The position numbers and the translations under genes are program-made. A stretch of 64,000 bases of DNA, taken from assembly GCF_900187265.1 (NCBI RefSeq), contig NZ_LT906450.1, positions 4,889,444 to 4,953,443 on the forward strand, in the 5' to 3' direction. The notes below the pieces were generated by a model. The model was not told the DNA's origin, searched no databases, and worked only from the letters and a program-made list of their open reading frames with translations. Below are positions 1 through 7,307 of the stretch, one piece after another (position 1 is the stretch's first letter; each line of letters begins with the position of its first letter). This DNA comes from Rhodococcus rhodochrous. Its GTDB lineage: Bacteria > Actinomycetota > Actinomycetes > Mycobacteriales > Mycobacteriaceae.

Positions 1-402
1 GAGGGCTCGAGTCGTTTCTTGCGCATCGACGTGCACGAGGGCCGCTCCGGTAACCGAGGCACATCGACGCATTCGTCGCTCGTCTCCCACAGTCCGACGT
101 CAGCGCATCGACGCTGCGAACCGGGGTGCCATTCCTCGCGTTCGAAACCGACTGGGCACCAGTATCCTTCGTCTCCACAGCTGGTGGTGGAGCACCCGAT
201 CGTGAGGGTCGACACGAACGACCGGGTCCAGTATCAGCCACACGCCGAAAACGGTGTGGGGCTACAGGTGCTGGCCGAGACGGTCTATCGGGGTATGGCG
301 ACCGGGCAGCGTTGGGGAAGGGGCCGAAGGCAATACAGGGACCCGTAGGGTCTCCGATCGGTCATGCGCAGCCACCCGAAGGGCGCCCGCTTTTCTTTTC
401 CG
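1..402. other. Unassigned stretch left of the disrupted DUF6508 gene
   Basis: No gene is recognised here. On the plus strand, frame 1 stays open from base 1 to the TAG at 346-348, and its last ~55 codons (from about 180) are rich in G/C third positions, as in genuine genes of this genome. The middle part (about 60-175) reads as a Ser/His/Pro/Arg-rich string that does not look like protein. A decayed or frameshifted gene end is possible. A GGGCGCCC palindrome followed by a T-rich run lies near 383-399 and could be a weak terminator. Confidence 0.3.
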
Positions 403-479
403 TCAGCGTGCGTTTCCTGTAACGTCGAGCAGCCGCCGCAGCAGCGTCTGCACCAACTGGCTGTCAAACGCTTCCAGCA
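403..479 (-). pseudogene. 3' end of DUF6508-type gene, cut off by the IS
   Basis: This minus-strand fragment encodes the last ~25 residues of the small protein whose 5' part lies at 3140-3520. If the IS (480-3139) and one copy of the 5-bp duplication CAGCA are removed, the reading frame continues without a break from ...STGTLL into EAFDSQLVQTLLRR and on to a TGA at 403-405. The joined protein would be about 150 residues. The fragment has no start of its own and is presumably not expressed. The joint is read directly from the sequence; the family name comes from recall of the DUF6508 pattern. Confidence 0.75.
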
Positions 480-564
480 TGTCGTCTGCCATGAGCATGG
501 GACCAGTTTGATCTGATTTTGCCAGGGTGATGGGACCACCTGGATTGCCAGTTATGGGACCACC
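480..564 (+). repeat. IS21 left end: three copies of the terminal motif
   Basis: The outer copy starts at 480 (TGTCG...GCCATGAGCATGGGACCA). A second copy is at 520-540 and a third, shortened copy at 546-564, all in the same orientation and ending in GGGACCA(CC). These are probable transposase-binding repeats. The promoter for istA is expected between here and the ATG at 644. Confidence 0.8.
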
Positions 565-643
565 GGCGCGCCTTGCCGGTGGTCTCGTCGTTTGCTCGTT
601 CGATCGTCCGTGACAGCTCAACGAGGTCGCGGAGGTCGACAGC

Positions 644-2275
644 ATGGCTTTTCGGGAGATCAGCGTGAACGAGATCAGAGAAGTACTGCGACTGTGGCTC
701 GGGACGGCAGCACTGCCGGCCCCGGGATTGCGCAAGATCGCCGAGCATGCCGGTGTGGACCGTAAGACCGTCCGCCGTTACGTCGAGGCAGCGCAAGCAG
801 CCGGCCTGGAGAAAACCGACAGTGCCGCCGCTGTCGATGACGATTTGATCGCGGCCGTCGTCGATACCGTTCGACCTGACCGCCCGCACGGTCACGGCGC
901 CACATGGGAACAACTCGTGTCCCATGAAGAGCAGATCACCAAATGGGTGGCCGGGGACGGTGAACAGAAGCCACTCACGATCACCAAAATCGAAGTTCTG
1001 CTTGCCCGTAAAGGCTGCGTAGTGCCGTACCGGACGTTGCACCGGTTCGCCACCGACCGTTGCGGTTTCGGCCGCAAAGACCTTACTGTCCGCGTCGTCG
1101 ACGGCGACCCAGGTATCGAATGCCAAGTCGACTTCGGCTACCTGGGAATGCTCACCGACCCCGAAGACGGACGATCCCGCAAGGTCCACGCCCTGATCTT
1201 CACCGCCGTCTACAGCCGGCACATGTTCGTATGGCTGACGTACTCGCAGACGTTGGTGGCGGTACTCGCCGGCTGCGAGGCAGCGTGGAAGTTCTTTGGC
1301 GGAGTCTTCGCAGTCTTGATCCCGGACAACCTCAAACCCGTTGTCAACGAGTCAGATCCGATCAATCCACGCTTCAGTGATGGCTGGCTCGACTACAGCA
1401 ACCACGTCGGGTTCATCACCGATCCAGCCCGGGTCAGCTCTCCGAAGGACAAACCCAAAGTCGAACGCACTGTCCAGTACGTGCGCGGCAACTTCTGGGC
1501 AGGTGAACGATTCGCCAGCCTCATCGAAGCGCAGGATGCAGTGGTCCGTTGGTGCAGCAGCACCGCAGGCCTGCGTATTCATGAGACCACCTGCGCACGG
1601 CCGCTGGAGGTGTTCGAAGACTCCGAACTGCCGGTGCTGCTGCCGGTGCCTGCGGCCTACGACGTGCCGATCTTCAAGGACGTGAAGGTCCACCGCGACT
1701 TTCACGCTGAAGTCGGACGCGCGTTGTATTCGTTGCCGCAGCAGTGGATCGGGTCGAGACTGTCGGTGCGTGCGGACACCGAACTGGTGAAGTTCTATCA
1801 CCGCGGCACCCTGGTGAAGATCCACCCTCGGCAACGTCCCGGCGGTCGTAGTACCGACCGCGCTGACCTGCCCGAGCACAAGTCCGACTACGCGCTACGT
1901 GATGTCACCTCACTGATTCGTAAGTGCACCGCACACGGGGCGAACATCGGTATCTACGCCGAACGAATTCTCGACGACCCGCTGCCGTGGACGAGGATCC
2001 GCAGTGTCTACCGACTTCAAGGACTGGTGCGTCGTTACGGCGCTGAGCGGGTCGAACAGGCCTGCTCATTGTCGTTGGACCTCGACGTCGTCTCGGTCAC
2101 CAAGATTGCATCCATGTTGGAGCGTGCCACCGAATCCACATCGCCGGATCTACCGAAAGCAGTCGGACAGGCATCGACACGGTTCTCCCGCGATCCAGCC
2201 GAATTCCGTTCCACACCAACCCCATCATTATCCGCTGTCGACGACAGCGCCACATCCTTGGAGGACAACGCATGA
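644..2275 (+). CDS. istA: IS21-family transposase IstA
   Basis: A 543-residue DDE transposase that cuts and joins the ends of the element. The N-terminus has a helix-turn-helix (LRKIAEHAGVDRKTVRRYV, about residues 26-45). The rve-type catalytic core follows, with candidate acidic residues in ECQVDFGYLG (near 163), VLIPDNLKPVV and DKPKVERTVQ, the order D, D, E expected for integrase-fold enzymes. The length is normal for IstA. Its TGA overlaps the ATG of istB by four bases (ATGA), so the two are probably translationally coupled. There is no sign of decay. Confidence 0.95.
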   Translation: MAFREISVNEIREVLRLWLGTAALPAPGLRKIAEHAGVDRKTVRRYVEAAQAAGLEKTDSAAAVDDDLIAAVVDTVRPDRPHGHGATWEQLVSHEEQITKWVAGDGEQKPLTITKIEVLLARKGCVVPYRTLHRFATDRCGFGRKDLTVRVVDGDPGIECQVDFGYLGMLTDPEDGRSRKVHALIFTAVYSRHMFVWLTYSQTLVAVLAGCEAAWKFFGGVFAVLIPDNLKPVVNESDPINPRFSDGWLDYSNHVGFITDPARVSSPKDKPKVERTVQYVRGNFWAGERFASLIEAQDAVVRWCSSTAGLRIHETTCARPLEVFEDSELPVLLPVPAAYDVPIFKDVKVHRDFHAEVGRALYSLPQQWIGSRLSVRADTELVKFYHRGTLVKIHPRQRPGGRSTDRADLPEHKSDYALRDVTSLIRKCTAHGANIGIYAERILDDPLPWTRIRSVYRLQGLVRRYGAERVEQACSLSLDLDVVSVTKIASMLERATESTSPDLPKAVGQASTRFSRDPAEFRSTPTPSLSAVDDSATSLEDNA

Positions 2276-3078
2276 CCACCACTCGCGCCACCACCACACC
2301 CAACGAACCGGTCGGCACCGACCTCGTCCGACTGCTCAAAGCCCTCAAACTCGGCGCGCTCGCCGACACCCTTCCCGAACGCGCAGCCTTGGCTCGGCAA
2401 CACAAACTCAGCCACATCGGATTCCTCGAAGTGCTGCTTGCCGATGAAGTGAATCGACGCGAATCACGTTCGGCGACACTGCGAGCCACCAAAGCAGGAC
2501 TCGACCCGGCCATGGTGTTCGATGCATGGAACGCGCTCGACGATCTGCGCTACGACCGGACATTGCTCGGTGACCTGACCTCACTGAGATTCCTCGATGC
2601 GCACCAGTCCGCGATCATCCTGGGACCCGTTGGGGTAGGCAAGACTCATCTGGCAACAGCATTGGGCCACATGGCGATCCGTCGACGACGCAGCGTCCTG
2701 TTCGCGCGATCGGACAAACTTTTCACCCGGCTACGAGCTGCGCGCCTGGACAACAGCGTCGATGCCGAGATCCGACGGTTGACCGCAATCGACGTCCTGA
2801 TCATCGACGACTTCGCGCTCAGGTCGCTCGATGCCACCGAGACCAGCGACTTCTACGAGCTGATAGTCGAGCGGCATCGGAAGAAAACCACGATAGTCAC
2901 TTCGAATCGCGAGCCCTCTGAGTGGCTGACCATGACCGCAGACACGCTCCTCGCTCAATCAGCCATCGATCGACTGACCTCCACCGCGCACACCCTCATC
3001 ATCGAAGGGCCGTCCTACCGACAACGCACCCGACCTGGAACAGTTGACGAAGACACCGACAACACGCATCCTCAATAA
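2272..3078 (+). CDS. istB: IS21-family helper ATPase IstB
   Basis: A 268-residue AAA+ ATPase related to DnaC, which in IS21 elements selects target DNA and stimulates IstA. The Walker A motif GPVGVGKTHLA (about residues 123-133) and Walker B motif VLIIDDFA (about 178-185) are both intact, and the sensor region ending in VTSNREPSEW is present. The length is typical. It follows istA with a four-base overlap and ends nine bases before the first right-end repeat. Confidence 0.95.
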   Translation: MTTTRATTTPNEPVGTDLVRLLKALKLGALADTLPERAALARQHKLSHIGFLEVLLADEVNRRESRSATLRATKAGLDPAMVFDAWNALDDLRYDRTLLGDLTSLRFLDAHQSAIILGPVGVGKTHLATALGHMAIRRRRSVLFARSDKLFTRLRAARLDNSVDAEIRRLTAIDVLIIDDFALRSLDATETSDFYELIVERHRKKTTIVTSNREPSEWLTMTADTLLAQSAIDRLTSTAHTLIIEGPSYRQRTRPGTVDEDTDNTHPQ

Positions 3079-3086
3079 CGCGCCAC

Positions 3087-3139
3087 GGTGGTCCCTACCC
3101 TCTGGCAATCAGGTGGTCCCATCACCCTGGCAAGCGACA
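3087..3139 (-). repeat. IS21 right end: two copies of the terminal motif
   Basis: Read on the minus strand, the outer copy starts TGTCGCTTGCCAGGG at 3139 and runs to the GGGACCACC ending at 3112. The inner copy (TGCCAGAGGGTAGGG, then ACCACC) spans 3107-3087. This end has two copies against three at the left end. Confidence 0.8.
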
Positions 3140-3520
3140 CAGCAGCGTTCCGGTCGAGAAGCGCTCCGCTCGGACGATCACAGTGAGATACCGCAGACAG
3201 TCGTCCGCTGAAGCTTCAGCAAGCCGAGCGACATCACCCCGCTCAACGGCAGCTTTCCCCTTCCAGCCCGGCCAATCGAACGGGACGACCATGTCGTGGC
3301 CGTACAAGAATTCGACCGTGTCACCGACGACTCGAGATTCTTCCGGATATCCACACTCGCGCACGCCGGTCGCGCCGAGTTCACTACCTACCCAACGGCC
3401 GAACGGCGCACCGTGCTCTTCGACTCTTCCGAGCAGCGCACGTAATTCGGCCCAGTCGTCGGGGGTCAACGCTTCCAGTACCGCGCGGAACGGAGCGTCG
3501 GCCGACTTGCTAGCAACCAT
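3140..3520 (-). pseudogene. 5' part of DUF6508-type gene, truncated by the IS
   Basis: This part encodes 127 native residues (MVASKSADAPFR... to ...ERFSTGTLL). It then runs into the IS and reads five foreign residues to a TGA at 3122. The Trp-rich central part (DDWAEL, FGRWVGSE, FDWPGW) and the R-A-E-R-F-x-x-G motif near the end fit what I recall of DUF6508, a small domain of unknown function. The missing C-terminal helix lies at 403-479. The start ATG sits inside the end of the preceding PASTA-like gene (11-base overlap once that gene's frame is restored), indicating translational coupling. Loss of the last 23 residues probably inactivates the protein. Confidence 0.7.
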
Positions 3521-4291
3521 GGAATTCGTCTTCCTTCACGACAGAGGGAACGGCGTCGCCCGAGTCGATGGCGCTCCCCGGTCGGGGCGACTGGTCGACA
3601 ACTATCCAATTGCGATCCCACACCTGCGCCCGCCCCGACCTGTCGCATCGACACTGGTCGAGTAGAAGACGCCGTCGGATTGGATCAAGTCTTGTGCTGC
3701 TTGAAGATCCATGCACCCGACGTCGGGCATGACAGCGGCGCGTCCGTAGCTCGCGGCGGTCACGGACGGTCTCGGGCTCGGAGCTGCGGCGGGGCTCGCT
3801 GTCCGAGCGGTGGTCGCGGCTGTTGTTCCGCTCTGAGTCGCAGAGTGCGCAGCCGCCGAGTGACCGGACGACTGCGGCGTGGTTGAGGCTTCCCCTTCGG
3901 AGGGCGATTCAAGTCCGTCGGAGATGTCGTTGATGATCCCGAACAGCACGAACATGGCGGCGAGGACTGCAGCGATCACCACACCCCGACGGAGTCGCGG
4001 CGGCTTCGGAGGTTCAGGTGGAGGTGCCATCGCGGAACGCAGGTCCCCGGCCAGGTAGGCACGGTGGCCGGCCTCGGCACGCGCGACGATCGCCGCCTGT
4101 TCGGCTTGGACGCGCCGGCGGTACTCGCGCAGGGGCTTGCCGACGGCGAGATACGCCAGCCCCGCAGCTATCAACAGGGAAAAGACGGCCTGGCCGAACT
4201 CACCGTGAAGCACCTCGACGATCGCCAGCCACACCACGACACCAGCGAACATGCCCGCGAGGACGCGCAGGTAGGGGTCGACGGACCTCAT
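3510..4291 (-). pseudogene. PASTA-like membrane protein with a 1-bp frameshift
   Basis: From the ATG at 4291 (good AAGGAG ribosome site) the protein has two N-terminal membrane segments, a cytoplasmic Glu/Arg-rich helix, a third membrane segment (RGVVIAAVLAAMFVLFGII), a Ser/Thr/Ala/Pro-rich linker and the start of a PASTA-like domain (MPDVGCMDLQAAQDLIQS). The frame stops at 3602, but a second frame continues the domain (AQVWDRNWIVVDQSPRPGS) to a TAG at 3510-3512. One missing base in the G/C run near 3628-3637 explains this. The repaired protein would be 260 residues. It could be a sequencing error or a real mutation. Confidence 0.72.
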
Positions 4292-4546
4292 AGCACTCCT
4301 TCGGGTAGTCCTGCCGGTGGGCGGGTTGTCGGCTTCCATCAGTGGAGTCGAGATCAGAAACGCGATCGTTACGTGTCAGCGGGCGACAGTGCTCACCTGG
4401 ACGGACTACAGGTTGTATGTCATCGACTTGCGACCACACACAACCCGCGTCCCTTCATGCTTCTCGCCCGGGGACATCGATTGTCCGGCGGCCGTGTCAT
4501 CAACGTTGGCGTCGAACAATTTCCGCACTCCCGGCATTCGACTGCT

Positions 4547-5698
4547 TCAGACCGCGTTCGACACGACGTCTTCCGCGTCGCGGACGCGAAGCTTGCCTGA
4601 CATGAGACGCGGGAGGAGGGCATCTCGCAGGTCTCCCAAGTGCCTCGATTCTCCAGACAAGGACCGAATCATCGCAAACATCGGTTGGATTCGATCATCC
4701 AACCGAATACGCTCCGAAGGCCCGGGCACGGCCAGTTCGAGCCTCTTAAGGTTCCCCATGCTGAGTTTTGGTTGCACAGCACCGGTTACCAACATTTCTA
4801 TATTTGCGCGCTCAATGGCAAGGAGTAATATTTCTGTCGATAGGTTTGTTCCGGTCACGACGTGAGCGTGGTTGTTAACCCAGGCGGGACCCCAGATATA
4901 TTGGGTCACGGGCCGCCCGTCATCTGTGACTACTGACCCGTCCTCACCGATTAAGACGACAATTTCATCGAACAGTGCTCGATTCACGTAGCCGAAGACG
5001 CCTGCAGCGCCGTAGTAGGGAACGGCACCGCGCATACTTTCGCGCTCAATTGCAGACAACGGAATCCGCTTCCGATTGTGAAACTCAGCGACTTCACCAA
5101 ACTTCACGACGACAGAGTCTTGCACCATAACGTGCCTGAAGAGCGTCTGTGAGAGAGAACGCAACTGGTCTATTAACTTTCGATTCGCGGCGATCTTGTC
5201 GTCGAGGGCGCCGAGGACCTCGGCGATGGCGCGTTGTTGACTTAATTCAGGAAGGTCATACTCAAGTTTCCGAATTGCTCCGACACTCAAATTTTGTTGA
5301 GCAGCGCCTGTAGACAAAGATTCTAATCGCTGGCGGTCATTTAGCAGCAGGTAGAACAAGAACCGCGAATCACAGAGCGACGAATCGGCAATCAAGCCGC
5401 AGGCCGCCTGATTACTTGCAGCTGGCGTGCGGACAATTCCCAGCTTTCCAGCCGTTGCCCCGTACATCGCAACTACGACGGTTTCGGGAGGGAACAGCTT
5501 CGCTGAAGATTCCTTCAACCCGAGCGTTGAAATACACTCTTCAATCTCGTCGATGTATGAGTCCTTTAGGTCGCCAGTCTTGATCCACGGAACGTCGGCC
5601 GGGAAATAGTATTCCGGTCGTGACCGAACTGGCGTGCCTCCACTTGCGATCGTCGTGCAGAGCTCTTCGACCGAATATCGTTTGAAACGTAGCGTCAC
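4547..5698 (-). CDS. hsdS: Type I restriction-modification specificity subunit HsdS
   Basis: A 383-residue DNA-recognition subunit of a type I modification complex. It has two target-recognition domains separated by conserved helices. The first half runs from the N-terminus through SQQRAIAEVLGALDDKIAANRKLIDQ (a long coiled spacer, about 150-180). The second ends in a similar spacer (LRDALLPRLMSGKLRVRD). The GTG start at 5698 overlaps the TGA of hsdM (GTGA). Base composition is clearly more A/T-rich than in the neighbouring genes, as often seen for laterally exchanged recognition domains. The length is close to the usual 380-450. Confidence 0.92.
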   Translation of the reverse strand: MTLRFKRYSVEELCTTIASGGTPVRSRPEYYFPADVPWIKTGDLKDSYIDEIEECISTLGLKESSAKLFPPETVVVAMYGATAGKLGIVRTPAASNQAACGLIADSSLCDSRFLFYLLLNDRQRLESLSTGAAQQNLSVGAIRKLEYDLPELSQQRAIAEVLGALDDKIAANRKLIDQLRSLSQTLFRHVMVQDSVVVKFGEVAEFHNRKRIPLSAIERESMRGAVPYYGAAGVFGYVNRALFDEIVVLIGEDGSVVTDDGRPVTQYIWGPAWVNNHAHVVTGTNLSTEILLLAIERANIEMLVTGAVQPKLSMGNLKRLELAVPGPSERIRLDDRIQPMFAMIRSLSGESRHLGDLRDALLPRLMSGKLRVRDAEDVVSNAV

Positions 5699-7305
5699 CC
5701 TAACCTCCCCAACTGCTCCCGCACGACAGCCTGCAACCGCGCCGACTCGTCGAACTGCTCGTACAGTTCCTTCGTCAACCGCTCGATCTTCTCTTCGATC
5801 GGCTCACCGTCATCCTCTAGCGGTGCCGCACCCACGTATCTGCCAGGCGTGAGCGCATAGTCGGCTTCCTTGATCTCCGCCAACGAAGCCGAATAGCAGA
5901 AACCGGGCTCGTCGGCGTATTCGTTCTTCGCCGTTTCCGTTCCGCGCCACGCATGGAACGTATTCGCGATCTTCGCTGTGTCGTCATCCGACAACGCGCG
6001 CTCCGCACGATCGACCATGTAACCGAGGTTGCGGGCGTCGATGAACAACACCTCGCTCCGACGATCGATCGAACCCTTCACGCCGGCAGACTTGTCCTTC
6101 GCAAAGAACCACACGCATACCGGAATACCCGTGCTGCGGAAGAGCTGCGGCGGAAGCGCGACCATGCACGACACCAGGTCGGCCTCGACCAGCCGCGCAC
6201 GGATCTCACCCTCACCCCCGGAATTCGAGGACATCGAACCGTTCGCCATCACGACACCGGCCGAACCACGCTCGGCGAGCTTCGAAATGATGTGCTGAAT
6301 CCACGCATAGTTCGCATTGCCGGCGGGCGGAACGCCGAACTTCCAGCGCTTGTCGTCCTCACGGCGCGACCAATCCTTGATATTGAACGGAGGATTGGCC
6401 ATCACGTAGTCGGCAAGCAGATCGGGATGCAGGTCCTGCGCGAAGGTGTCGCCCCAGCGCTCGGCGAGATTCGCGGTAATGCCATGAATCGCCAGGTTCA
6501 TCTTCGCCATGCGCCAGGTGCGCTCGTTGAGTTCCTGACCGTAGACGGAAATGTCCGTCGGGTTGCCGCCGTGATGTTCGATGAACTTCTCGGCCTGCAC
6601 GAACATGCCACCCGACCCGCACGCCGGGTCGTACACACGACCACTGTACGGCTCGAGAACCTCGACCAGGACGCGCACAACGCCTGCAGGCGTGTAGAAT
6701 TCGCCACCGCGCTTGCCTTCTGCGCGAGCGAATTTCTCCAGGAAGTACTCGTACACCTCACCGAGAAGGTCTCGCGCCTTACGCGCGCCCTCACCGGTGA
6801 AGCGAGTGCCGTTGAGCAGGTCGAGAAGCTCACCGAGACGTCGCTGGTCGACGTTGTCGCCATTGAAGATCGTGGGCAATGTGCCCTTCAGCGACGGGTT
6901 CTCCGTCATCAACGCGAGCATCGCCCGGTTAATGAGCTCACCAACGGTCAGCCCTTCGGTCTCCGCCGTCTCCTGGACGCCCTTCGCATTCTGCGCGAGG
7001 TACTCCCAGCGCGCCTCCGCCGGTACCCAGAACACGGTGGACCCCGTGTACTCGTCGCGGTCGTCGATCAGCGACGCCACATCCTCATCGTCGAGCCCGT
7101 CGGCGCGCAGTTCAGCTTCGAGCTGCTGGCGACGCTCATCGAACGCATCCGACACGTACTTGAGGAACACCAGCCCGAGGATGACGTCCTTGTACTGGGA
7201 CGCGTCCATGGAACCGCGCAGTTTGTCGGCGGCCTTCCACAGTGTGTCCTTCAGTTCCTTCATGGTCGACGGCGCTGTGGCCGTCGCCCTCTTCCTCGGT
7301 GGCAT
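5695..7305 (-). CDS. hsdM: Type I restriction-modification methyltransferase HsdM
   Basis: An N6-adenine DNA methyltransferase of about 536 residues that works with HsdS. An N-terminal HsdM helical domain (LWKAADKLRGSMDASQYKDVILGLVFLKY, split here by its first helix) precedes the catalytic domain. The AdoMet motif DPACGSGG is near residue 225 and the catalytic NPPF near 303, both intact. The ATG at 7305 has AGGAAGG about six bases upstream. A GTG at 7311 would give a four-base overlap with the preceding gene. The operon order is fusion protein, hsdM, hsdS. No hsdR is present in the window. Confidence 0.93.
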   Translation of the reverse strand: MPPRKRATATAPSTMKELKDTLWKAADKLRGSMDASQYKDVILGLVFLKYVSDAFDERRQQLEAELRADGLDDEDVASLIDDRDEYTGSTVFWVPAEARWEYLAQNAKGVQETAETEGLTVGELINRAMLALMTENPSLKGTLPTIFNGDNVDQRRLGELLDLLNGTRFTGEGARKARDLLGEVYEYFLEKFARAEGKRGGEFYTPAGVVRVLVEVLEPYSGRVYDPACGSGGMFVQAEKFIEHHGGNPTDISVYGQELNERTWRMAKMNLAIHGITANLAERWGDTFAQDLHPDLLADYVMANPPFNIKDWSRREDDKRWKFGVPPAGNANYAWIQHIISKLAERGSAGVVMANGSMSSNSGGEGEIRARLVEADLVSCMVALPPQLFRSTGIPVCVWFFAKDKSAGVKGSIDRRSEVLFIDARNLGYMVDRAERALSDDDTAKIANTFHAWRGTETAKNEYADEPGFCYSASLAEIKEADYALTPGRYVGAAPLEDDGEPIEEKIERLTKELYEQFDESARLQAVVREQLGRLG

Positions 7306-7307
7306 CT

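Larger units (their letters stand above)
480..3139 (+). mobile_element. IS21-family insertion sequence (2660 bp) with istA and istB
   Basis: The element contains the two-gene istA/istB layout typical of the IS21 family. Its ends are imperfect inverted repeats beginning TGTCG, with 20 of 26 positions matching (480-505 against 3139-3114). It is flanked by a direct repeat CAGCA (475-479 and 3140-3144), a target duplication of the size usual for IS21. Extra copies of the end motif, TGCCAG...GGGACCACC, lie inside at 520-540 and 546-564 on the left and 3107-3087 on the right. The 520-540 copy matches 3132-3112 perfectly over 21 bp. Multiple terminal repeats are known transposase-binding sites in this family. 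Both genes look intact, so the element may still be active. Confidence 0.93.

Noticed and set aside
520-3132. First impression that the IS ends at the perfect 21-bp repeat TGCCAGGGTGATGGGACC...
   Set aside because: No target duplication flanks 520/3132. Ends at 480/3139 start with TG, match 20/26 and have the CAGCA duplication, and they restore the broken gene in frame. The 21-bp repeat is an inner copy.
4292-4546. Possible third, degraded copy of the 82-bp palindrome (AGGTTGTATGTC... and CACACACAACCC)
   Set aside because: Only short scattered matches without the inverted arrangement; treated as chance.
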